Position numbers and translations under genes: made by a program. A stretch of 64,000 bases of DNA, from contig NW_027077445.1 in NCBI RefSeq assembly GCF_963924675.1, positions 1-64,000 of the forward strand, given 5' to 3'. The DNA comes from Phocoena phocoena. Lineage: Eukaryota; Chordata; Mammalia; Artiodactyla; Phocoenidae. The notes beneath the pieces were generated by a model, which was not told where the DNA came from, searched no databases, and worked only from the letters and a program-made list of their open reading frames with translations. How positions within the stretch are numbered: position 1 is the stretch's first letter; each line of letters opens with the position of its first letter. This document shows positions 39,508 through 51,400 of this stretch, piece by piece.

Positions 39508-42500
39508 CCGTCCCCATCCCCTAAACCTAACCCTAAACCTAACCCTTACCCGAAGCCTTACCCTAACCCGTCCCCTAATACTAACACGTATGCTAACACT
39601 ATCTCGTACCCTAACACGTACGCTCACCATAAACCGTTGTCGTACCCTAACCTGTCCCCTAAACCGTCCCCGTCCCCTAACCCTAACCCTAACCCTAACC
39701 GTTACCCTAAGCCTTACCCTAACCCGTCCCCTAATCCTAACCCGTACGCTAACACTAACCCGTAGCCTAACACGTACGCTCACCATAAACCGTTGTCGTA
39801 CCCTAACATGTCCCCTAAACCATCCCCGTCCCCTAACCCTAACCCTAACCCTAACCCTAACCTTAACGCTTACCCGAAGACTTACCCTAACACGTCCCCT
39901 AATCCTAACCCATACGCTAACACTAAACCGTACCCTAACACGTACGCACACCCTAAGCCGTTGTCGTACCCTAACCTGTCCCCTAAACCGTCCCCGTCCC
40001 CTAACCCTAACCCTAGCCCTAACCCTAACCCTAACCCGAACCCTTACCCGAAGCCTTACCCTAACACGTCCCCTAATCCTTACCCGAACGCTAACACTAA
40101 TCCATATCCTAACACGTACGCTCACTCAAAACCGTTGTCGTGCCCTAACCTGTCCCCTAAACCGTCCCCGTCCCCTAACCCTAACCCTAACCCTAACACT
40201 TACCCGAAGCATTACACTAACCCGTCCCCTAATCCTAACCCGTATGCTAACTCTAACCCATACCCTAACACGTACGCTCACCCTGAACCGTTGTCGTACC
40301 CTAACCTGTCCCCTAAACCGTCCCCGTTACCTAACCCTAACCCTAACCCTAACCCTAACCCTTACCCGAAGCCTTACACTAACCCGTCCCCTAATCCTAA
40401 CCCGTACGCTAAAACTAACCCGTACACTAACACGTACGCTCACCCTAAACCGTTGTCGTACCCTAACCTGTCCCCTAAACCGTACCCGTCCCCTAACCCT
40501 AACCCTAACCCTAACCCTAAACCTAAACCTTACCCGAAGCCTTACCCTAACCCGTCCCCTAATCCGACCCCGTACGCTAACACTAACCCGTACCCTAACA
40601 CGTACGCTCACCCCAAACCGTTGTCGTACACTAACCTGTCCTCTAAAACTTCCCCGTCCCTGTCCCCTACCCCTAACCCTAACCCTTACCCTAACCCTTA
40701 CCGAAACCTTACACTAACCCGTCCCCTAATCCTAACCCGTAGGCTAACACTAACCCATACCCTAACACGTATGCTCACCCTAAACTGTTGTCGTACCCTA
40801 ACCTGTCCCCTAAACCGTCCCTGTCCCCTAACCCTTACCCTAACCTTACCCTAACACTTACCCGAAGCCTTACCCTAACCCGTCACCTAATCCTAACCCG
40901 TACGCTAACACTAACCTGTACTCTAACACGTACGCTCACCCTAAACCGCTGTCGTACCCTAACCTGTCCCCTAAACCGTCCCCGTCCCCTAACCCTAACC
41001 CTAACCCTAACCCTTACCCGAAGCCTTACCCTAACCCGTCCCCTAATCCTAACCCGTACGCTAACACTAACCCGTACCCTAACACGTACGCTCACCCTAA
41101 ACATTTGTCGTACCCTAACCTGTCCCCTAAACCGTCCCCGTCCCCTAACCCTAACACTAACCCTAACCCTAACCCTTAACCAAAGCCTTACACTAACCCG
41201 TCCCCTAATCCTAACCCGTATGCTAACTCTAACCCGTACCCTAACACGTACGCTCATCCTAAACCGTTGTCGTACCCTAACCTGTCCCCTAAAGCGTCCC
41301 CGTCCCCTAACCCTAACCCTAACCCTAACCCTAACCCTAAACCTTACCCGAAGCCTTACCCTAACCCGTCGCCTAATCCTAACCCGTACGCTAACAATAA
41401 ACAGTACCCTAACACGTACGCTCACCCTAAACCATTGTCGTACACTAACCTCTCCCCTAAACCGTCCCCGTCCCCGTCCCCTAACCCTAAACCTAACCCT
41501 AACCCTAACCCTTACCCGAAGCCTTACACTAACACGTCCACTAATCCTAACCCGTAGGCTAACACTAACCCGTACCCTAACACGTATGCTCACCGTAAAC
41601 CGTTGTCGTACCCTAACTTGTCCCCGAAACCGTCCCCGTCCCCTAACCCTAACCCTAACCCTAACACTTACCCAAAGCCTTACCCTAACCCGTCCCCTAA
41701 TCCTAACCCGTACGCTAACACTAACCCGTACCCTAACACGTACGCTCACCCTAAACCATTGTCGTACCCTAACCTGTCCCCTAAACCGTCCCCGTCCCCT
41801 AACCCTAACCCTAAACCTAACCCTTACCCGAAGCCTTACCCTAACCCATCCCCTAATCCTAAACCGTACGCTAACACTAAACCGTACCCTAACACGTACG
41901 CTCACCCTAAACCGTTGTCGTACCCTAACCTGTCCCCTAAACCTTCCCCGTCCCCTAACACTAACCCTAACCCTAACCCTAACCGTAACCCTTACCCGAA
42001 GCCTTACCGTAACCCGTCCCCTAATCCTAACCCGTACACTAACAATAACCTGTACCCTAACACGTACGCTCACCCTAAACCGTTGTCGTATCCTAACCTG
42101 TCCCCTAAACCGTCCCCGTCCCCTAACACTAACCCTAACCCTAACCCTAACCCTAACCCTTACCCGAAGCCTTACCCTAACCCGTCCCGTAATCCTAACC
42201 CGTACGCTAACACTAACCCGTACCCTAACACGTACACTCACCCTAAACAGTTGTCGTACCCTAACCTGTCCCCTAAACCGTCGCCGTCCCCTAACCCTAA
42301 CCCTAACCCTAACCCTAACCCTAACCCTTACATGAAGCCTTAACCTAACCCGTCCCTTAATCCTAACCCGTACGCTAACACTAACCCGTTCCCTAACACC
42401 TACGCTCACCACAACCGTTGTCGTACCCTAACCTGTCCCCTAAACTATCCCCGTCCCCTAACCCTAACCCTAATCCTAACCCTAACCCTAAACCTTATAC

Positions 42501-45400
42501 GAAGTCTTACCCTAAGCCGTCCCCTAAACCTAACCCGTACGCTAACACTAACCCGTACCCTAACACGTACGCTCACCATATACCGTTGTCGTACCCGAAC
42601 CTGTCCGCTAAACCGTCCCCATCCCCTCACCCTAACACTAACCCTAACCCTAACCCTTACCCAAAGCCTTACCCTAACCCGTCCCCTAATCCTAAATCGT
42701 ACGCTAACACGAACCCGTACCCTAACACTTACGCTCACCCTAAATCGTTGTCGTACCCTAACCTGTCCCCTAAACAGTACCCGTCCCCTAACCCTAACCC
42801 TAACCCTAACCCTAAACCTAAACCTTACCCGAAGCCTTACCCTAACCCGTCCCCTAATCCGAACCCGTACGCTAACACTAACCCGTACCCTAACACGTAC
42901 GCTCACCCTAAACCGTTGTGGTACACTAACCTGTCCTCTAAACCGTCCCCGTCCCCGTCCCCGTCCCCTAACCCTAACCCTAACCCTTACCCGAAGCCTT
43001 ACCCTAACCCGACCCCTAATCCTAACCGTAGGCTAACACTAACCCATACCCTAACACGTATGCTCACCCTAAACCGTTGTCGTACGCTAACCTGTCCCCT
43101 AAACCGTCCCCGTCCTCTAACACTAACCCTAAACCTAACCCTTACCCGAAGCCTTACACTAACCCGTCCCCTATTCCTAACCCGTACGCTAACACTTACC
43201 AGTACCCTAACACGTACGCTCACCCTAAACCGTTGTCGTACCCTAACCTGTCCCCTAAACCGTCACCGTCCCCTAACCTTAACCCTAACACTAACACTAA
43301 CCCGAACCCTTACACGAAGCCTTACGCTTACCCTTCCCCTAATCCTAACCCGTACGCTAACACTAACCCGTACCCTAACACGTACGCTCACCCTAAACAT
43401 TTGTCGTACCCTAACCTGTACCCTAAACCCTCCCCGTCCCCTAACCCTAACACTAACCCTAACCCTAACCCTTACCCAAAGCCTTACCCTAACCCGTCCC
43501 CTAATCCTAAATCGTACGCTAACACGAACCCGTACCCTAACACTTACGCTCACCCTAAACCGTTGTCGTACCCTAACCTCTCCCCTAAACCGTCCCCATC
43601 CCCTAACCCTAACCCTAACCCTACCCCTAACCCTTACCCGAAGCCTTACACTAAGCCGTCCACTAATCCTAACCCGTACGCTAACAATAATCCGTACCCT
43701 AACACGTACACTCACCCTAAACCGTTGTCTTACACTAACCTGTCCCCTAAACCGTCCCCGTCCCCGTCCCCTAACCCTAAACCTAACCCCAACCCTAACC
43801 CTTACCCGAAGCCTTACCCTAACACGTCCACTAATCCTAACCCGTAAGCTAACACTAACCCGAACCCTAACACGTATGCTCACCCTAAACCGTTGTCGTA
43901 ACCCAACCTGTCCCCTAAACCGTCCCCGTCCCCTAACCCTAACCCTAACCCTAACCCTAACCCTTACCCGAAGCCTTACCCTAACCCGTCCCCTAATCCT
44001 AACCCGTACGCTAACACTAACCCGTACCCTAACACGTACGCTCACCCGAAACCGTTGTCGTACCCTAACCTGTCCCCTAAACCGTCCCCGTCCCCTAACC
44101 CTAACCCTAAACCAAACCCTTACCCGAAGCCTTACCCTAACCCATCACCTAATCCTAACACGTACGCTAACACTAAACCGTACCCTAACACGTACGCTCA
44201 CCCTAAATTGTTGTCGTACCCTAACCTGTCCCCTAAAACTTCCCCGTCCCCTAACACTAAACCTAACCCTAACCCTAACCCTAACCCTTACCCGAAGCCT
44301 TACCGTAACCCGTCCCCTAATCCTAACCCGTACACTAACAATAACCCGTACCCTAACACGTAATCTCATCCTAAACATTTGACGTACTCTAACCTGTACC
44401 CTAAACCCTCCCCGTCCCCTAACCCTAACACTAACCCTAACCCTAACCCTTACCCAAAGCCTTACCCTAACCCGTCCCCTAATCCTAACCCGTACGCTAA
44501 CAATAACCCGTACCCTAACACGTACGCTCACCCTAAACCGTTGTCGTACCCTAACCTGTCCCCTAAACCGTCCCCGTCCCCGTCCCCTAACCCTAAACCT
44601 AACCCTAACCCTAACCCTTACCCGAAGCCTTACCCTAACACGTCCACTAATCCTAACACGTAAGCTAACACTAACCCGAACCCTAACACGTATGCTCACC
44701 CTAAACCGTTGTCGTAACCCAACCTGTCCCCTAAACCGTCCCCGTCCCCTAACCCTGACGCTAACCCTAACCCTAACCCTTACCCGAAGCCTTACTCTAA
44801 CCCGTCCCCTAATCCTAACCCGTACGCTAACAATAACCCGTACCCTAACACGTACGCTCACGCTAAACCGTTGTCGTACACTAACCTGTCCCCTAAACCG
44901 TCCCCGTCCCCGTCCCCTAACCCTAAACCTAACCCTAACCCTAACCCTTACCCGAAGCCTTACCCTTACCCATCCCTTAATCCTAACCCGTACGCTAACA
45001 CTAACCCGTACCCTAACACGTACGCTCACCCTAAATATTTGTCGTACCCTAGCCTGTACCCTAAACCCTCCCCGTCCCCTAACCCTAACCCTAACCCTAA
45101 CCCTTATCCGAAGCCTTACCATAAACCGTCCCCTAAACCTAACCCGTACGCTAACACTAACCCATAACCTAACACGTACGCTCACCCTAAACCGTTGTCG
45201 TACCCGGACCTGTCCCCTAAACCGTCCCCGTCCCCTAACCCTAACCCTAACCCTAACCCTAACCCTTACCCGAAGCCTTACACTAACCCGTCCCCTATTC
45301 CTAACCCGTACGCTAACACTAACCAGTACCCTAACACGTACGCTCACCCTAAACCGTTGTCGTACCCTAACCTGACCCTTAAACCGTCACCGTCCCCTAA
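39508..45400 (+). repeat. Mosaic segment built from pieces related to 26-32 kb
   Basis: Successive stretches resemble different parts of the window. 39,508-39,750 resembles 26,520-26,760. 40,080-40,280 resembles 26,930-27,130 and 27,720-27,920. 40,800-41,250 resembles 27,950-28,450. 41,550-42,350 resembles 31,500-32,620. 42,440-43,850 resembles 28,430-30,020, including the CCTAACCGTAGGC indel at 43,021. The matches are diverged, so this mosaic is older than the 5,288-bp duplication. Related GTCGTAACCCAACC monomers occur near 43,894 and 44,710. Confidence 0.75.
40939..41094 (+). repeat. Reference monomer, 156 bp (26 hexamers, n=4)
   Basis: This monomer differs from my consensus at one base (ACCGCT instead of ACCGTT in slot 2) and serves as a type example. 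Slots 1-8 occupy 40,939-40,986, the perfect CCCTAA block 40,987-41,010 (four copies), and the 14-slot tail 41,011-41,094. The tail opens with CCCTTA/CCCGAA/GCCTTA and closes with CACGTA/CGCTCA. CGTACG occurs twice, once across CCCGTA/CGCTAA and once across CACGTA/CGCTCA. About 11 CpG dinucleotides fall in the monomer and account for most of its G residues. A length of 156-168 bp is close to nucleosome-repeat size, as in many satellites. Confidence 0.9.
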
Positions 45401-48400
45401 ACCTAACCCTAACCCTAACCCTAACCGAACCCTTACCCGAAGACTTACCCTAACCCGTCCCCTAATCCTAACCCGTACGCTAACACTAACCCGTACCCTA
45501 ACACGTACGCTCTCCCTAAACATTTGTCGTACCCTAACCTGTCACCTAAACCGTCCCCGTCCTCTAACCCTAACCCTATCCCTAACCCTAAACCTTACCC
45601 GAAGCCTTACCCTAACCCGTCCCCTAATCCTTACCCGAATGCTAACACTAATCCATACCCAAACACGTACGCTCACCCAAAACCGTTGTTGTACCCTAAC
45701 CTGTCCCATAAACCGTCCCCGTCCCCTAACCCTAACCCTAACCCTAAACCTAACCCTTACTCGAAGCCTTACCCTAACCCGTCCCCTAATCCTAACCCGT
45801 ATGCTAACTCTAACCCGTACCCTAACACGTACGCTCACCCTAAACCGTTGTCGTACCCTAACCTGTCCCCTAAACCGTCCGCATTCCCTAACCCTAACCC
45901 TAACCCTAACCAAAACCCTAAACCTTACCCGAAGGCTTACATTCACCCGTCTCCTAATCCTAAACCGTACGCTAACACTAACCTGTACCCTCACACGTAC
46001 GCTCACCCTAAACCGTTGTCGTACACTAACCTGTCCCCTAAACCGTCCCCGTCCCCTAACCCTAACCCTAACCCTAACCCTAACCCTAACACTTACCCGA
46101 AGCCTTACCCCAACCCGCCCCCTAATCCTAACCCATACGATAACACTAACCCGTACCCTAACACGTACGCTCACCCTAAACCGTTGTCATACCCTAACCT
46201 GTCCCCTAAACCGTCCCATTCCCTAAACCTAACCCTAACCCTAACCAAAACCCTAAACCTTACCCGAAGGATTACACTCACCCGTCCCCCAATCCTAACC
46301 CGTACGCTAACACTAACCTGTACCCTCACACGTACGCTCACCCTAAACAGTTGTCGTACCCTAACCTGTGCCCTAAACCGTCCCCGTCCCCTAACCCTAA
46401 CCCTAACCCTAACCCTTACCCGAAGCCTTACACTAACCCGTCCCCTAATCCTAACCCGTACGCTAACACTAACCCGTACCCTCACACGTACGCTCAGCCT
46501 AAACATTTGTCGTACCCTAACCTGTCCCCTAAACCGTCCCCGTCCCCTAACCCTAACACTAACCCTAACCCTAAACCTAACCCTTACTCGAAGCCTTACC
46601 CTAACCCGTCCCGTAATCCTAACTCTTACGCTAACACAAACCCGTACCATAACACGTACACTCACCCTAAAGAGTTGTCGTACCCTAACCTGTCCCCTAA
46701 ACCGTCGCCGTCCCCTAACCCTAACCCTAACCCTAACCCTAAATCTTACCTGAAGCCTTACCCTAACCCGTCCCTTAATCCTAACCCGTACGCTAACACT
46801 AACCTGTACCCTAACACGTACGCTCACCCTAAACCTTTGTCGTACCCTAACCAATCCCCTAAACCATCACCGTCCCCTAACCCTAACCCTAATCCTAACC
46901 CTAACCCTAACCCTTACCCGAAGCCTTACCCTAACCCGTCCCCTAATCCTAACCTGTACGCTAACACTAACCCGTAGCCTAACACGTACGCTCAACCTAA
47001 ACCGTTGTCGTACCCTAACCTGTCCCCTAAACCATCCCCGTCCCCTACCCCTAACCCTAACCCTAACCCTTACCCTTACCCGAAGCCTTACCCTAAACCG
47101 TCCCCTAATCCTAACCGGTACGCTAACACTAACACGTACCCTAACACGTACGCTCACGCTAATACGTTGTCGTACCATAACCTGTCCCCTATACCGTCCC
47201 CGTCCCCTAACCCTAACCCTAACCCTAACCCTAACCTTAACCCTAACCCTTACCCGAAGCCTTACCCTAACTCGTCCCATAAGCCTAACCCGTACGCTAA
47301 CACTAACCCATACCCTAACACGTATGCTCACCCTAAACCGTTGTCGTACACTAACCTGTCCCCTAAACCGTCCCCGTCCCCTAGCCCTAACCCTAACCCT
47401 AACCCTTACCCGAAGCCTTACTCTAACCCGTCCCCTAATCCTAACCCGTACGCTAACCTTAACCAGTACCCTAACACGTACACTCACCCTAAACCGTTGT
47501 CGTACCCTAAACTGTCCCCTAAACCGTCCCCGTCCCGTAACCCTAACCCTAACCCTAACCCTAACCCTTACCCGAAGCCTTACGGTAACCCGTCCCCTAA
47601 TCCTAACCCGTACGCTAACACTAACCCGTAGCCTAACACGTACGCTCACCCTAAACCGTTGTCGTACCCTAACCTATCCCCTAAACAGTCCCCGTCCCCT
47701 AACACAAACCCTAACCCTAACCCTGACCCTAATCCTTACCTGAAGCCTTACGCTAACTCGTCCCGTAATCCTAACCCGTACGCTAACACTAACCCGTACC
47801 CTAACACGTACGCTCACCCTAAACTGTTGTCTTACCCTAACATGTTCCCTAAACCGTCCCCGTCCCCTAACCCTAACCCTAAACCTAACCCTAACGCTAT
47901 CCCTTACCCGAAGCCTTACACTAACCCGTCCCCTAATCCTAACCCGTACGCTAATAATAACCCGTACCCTAACACGTACGCTCACCCTAAACGGTTGTCG
48001 TACCCTAACCTGTCCCCTAAACCGTCGCCGTCCCGTAACACTAACCCTAACCCTTACCCTAACCCTAACCTTTACCTGAAGCCTTAAACTAACCCGTCCC
48101 TTAATCCTAACCCGTACGCTAACACTAACCCGTACCTTAACACGTACGCTCACACTAAACCGTTGTCGTACCCTAACCTGTCCCCTAAACCATCCCCGTC
48201 CCCAAACACTAACCCTAATCCTAACCCTAACCCTAACCCTTATCCGAAGCCTTACCCTAAACCGTCCCCTAAACCTAACCCGTACGCTAACACTAACCCG
48301 TACCCTAACACGTACGCTCACCCTAAACCATTGTCGTACCCGGACCTGTCCCCTAAACCGTCCCCGTCCCCTAACCCTAACCCTAACCCTAACCCTTACC

Positions 48401-51400
48401 CGAAGCCTTACACTAACCCGTCCCGTATTCCTAACCCGTACGGTAACACTAACCAGTACCCTAACACGTACGCTCACCCTAAACCGTTGTCGTACCCTAA
48501 CCTGTCCCCTAAACCGTCACCGTCCCCTAAACCTAACCCTAACCCTAATCCTAACCGAACCCTTACCTGAAGCCTTACCCTAACCCGTCCCCTAATCCTA
48601 ACCCGTACGCTAACACTAACCCGTACCCTAACACGTACGCTCATCCTAAACATTTGACGTACCCTAACGTGTCCCCTAAACCGTCCCCGTCCCCTAACCC
48701 TAACACTAACCCTAACCTTAACCCTTACCCAAAGCCTTACTCTAACCCGTCCCCTAATCCTAAAGCGTACGCTAACACGAACCCGTACCCTAACACTTAC
48801 GCTCACCCTAAACCGTTGTCGTACCCTAACCTCTCCCTTAAACCCTCTCCATCCCCTAACCCTAACCCTAACCCTAAACCTAACCCTAACCCTTACCCGA
48901 AGCCTTACCCTAACCCGTCCCCTAATCCTAACCCGTACGCTAACAGTAACCCGTACCCTAACACGTACGCTCACTCTAAACAGTTGTCGTACACTAACCT
49001 GTTCCCTAAACCGTCCCTGTCCCCTAATCCTAACCCTAACCCTAACCATAACCCTAACCCTTACCCGAAGCCTTAACCTAACCCATCCCCTAATCCTAAC
49101 CCGTACGCTAACACTAACCCATACGCTAACACGTACGCTCACCCTAAACCGTTGTCGTACCCTAACCTGTCCCCTAAACCGTCCCCGTCCCCTAACCCTA
49201 ACCCTAACCCTAACCCTACCCCTAACACTTACCCGAACCCTTACCCTAACCCGCCCCCTAATCCTAACCCATACGATAACACTAACACGTACCCTAACAC
49301 GTACGCTCACCCTAAACCGTTGTCGTACCCTAACCTGTCCCCTAAACCGTCCCCATTCCCTAAACCTAACCCTAACCCTAACCAAAACCCTGAACCTTAC
49401 CCGAAGCCTTACACTAACCCGTCCCCTAATCCTAACCCGTACGCTAAGACTAACCTGTACCCTCACACGTACGCTCAGCTTAAACCGTTGCCGTACCCGA
49501 ACCTGTCCCCTAAACCGTACCCATCCGCTAACCCTAACATTAACCCTAACCCTAACCCTAACCCCTACCCAAAGCCTTACACTAACCCATCCCTTTATCC
49601 TAACCCGTATGCTAACCCTAACCCGTACCCTAACACGTACGCTCACCCTAAACAATTGTCGTACACTAACCTGTACCCTAAATCATCCCCGACCCCTATC
49701 CCTAACCCTAACCCTAACCCTAACCCTTACCCGAAGCCTTACACTAACCCGTCCCCTAATCCTAACCGGTACGCTAACACTAACACGTACCCTAACACAC
49801 ACGCTCACCCTAAAATGTTGTCGTACCATAACCTGTCCCCTAAAACGTCCCCGTCCCCTAACCCTAACCCTAACCATAACCCTAACCCTAACCCTTACCC
49901 GAAGCCTTACCCTAACCCGTCCCCTAATCCTAACCCATACGCTAACCATAACCAGTACCCTAACACGTACACTCACCCTAAACCTTTGTCGTACCCTAAC
50001 CTGTCCCCTAAACCGTCCCCGTCCCCTAACCCTAACCCTAACCCTAACCCTAACCCTTACCCGAAGGCCTTACCCTAACCCGTCCCCTAATCCTAACCCG
50101 TACGCTAACACTAACCCGTAGCCTAACACGTACGCTCACCCTAAAACGTTGTCGTACCCTAACCTGTCCCCTAAACCGTCCCCGTCCCCTAACCCTAACC
50201 CTAACCCTAACCCTAACCCTAATACTTACCTGAAGACTTACGCTAACTCGTCCCGTAATCCTAACCCGTACGCTAACACTAACCCGTACCCTAACACCTA
50301 CGCTCACCCTAAAGCGTTGTCGTACCCTAACATGTCCCCTAAACCGTCCCCGTCCCCTAACCCTAACCCTAAACCTAACCCTAACGCTAACCCTTACCCG
50401 AAGCCTTACCCTAACCCGTCCCCTAATCCTAACCCATACGCTAACAATAACCCATACCCTAACATGTACACACACCCTAAACAGTTGTCGTACCCTAACC
50501 TGTCCCCTAAACCGTCGCCGTCCCCTAACCCTAACCCTAGCCCTAACCCTAACCCTAACCCTAACCCTTACCTGAAGCCTTAACCTAACCCGTGCCTTAA
50601 TCCTAACCCGTACGCTAACACTAACCCGTACCCTAACACGTACGCTCACACTAAACCGTTGTCGTACCCGAACCTGTCCCCTAAACCGTCCCCGTCCCCT
50701 AACCCTAACCCTAACCCTAACCCTAACCCTTACCCGAAGCCTTACCCTAACCCGTCCCCTATTCCTAACCCGTACGATAACACTAACGAGTACCCTAACA
50801 CGTACGCTCACCCTAAACCGTTGTCGTACCCTAACCTGTCGCCTAAACCGTCACCGTCCCCTAACCCTAACCCTAACCCTAACCCTAACCCTAAACCGAA
50901 CCCTTACCCGAAGCCTTACCCTAACCCGTCCCCTAATCCTATCCCGTACGCTAACACTAACCCGTACCCTAACACGTACGCTCACCCTAAACATTGGTCG
51001 TACCCTAACCTGTCCCCTAAACCGTCCCTGTCCCCTAACCCTAACACTAACCCTAACCCTTACCCAAAGCCTTACCCTAACCCGTCCCCTAATCCTAAAT
51101 CGTACGCTAACACGAACCCGTACCTTGATAATTACGCTCACCCTAACCCGTTGTCGTAACCTAACCTCTCCCTTAAACCGTCTCCATCCCCTAACCCTAA
51201 CCCTAACCTTAAACCTAACCCTAACACTTACCCGAAGCCTTACCCTAACCCATCCCCTAATTCTAACCCGTACGCTAACACTAACCCATACCCTAACACA
51301 TACGCTCACCCTAAACCATTGTCGTACCCTTACCTGTCCCCTAAACCGTCCCCGTCGCCTAACCCTAACCCTAACCCTAACCCTAACCCTTACCCGAAGC

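Noticed and set aside
40939..41094. CENP-B box, which would suggest a centromeric satellite
   Set aside because: I looked for the conserved TTCG and CGGG parts at the right spacing on both strands of the consensus and did not find them. This does not exclude a centromeric location.
41065..41094. Internal direct repeat in the monomer tail (CCCGTACGCTAACAC against CCCGTACCCTAACAC) as evidence of a half-size ancestral unit
   Set aside because: The likeness spans only two to three hexamers and is expected when all words derive from CCCTAA. The rest of the monomer does not divide into two similar halves.
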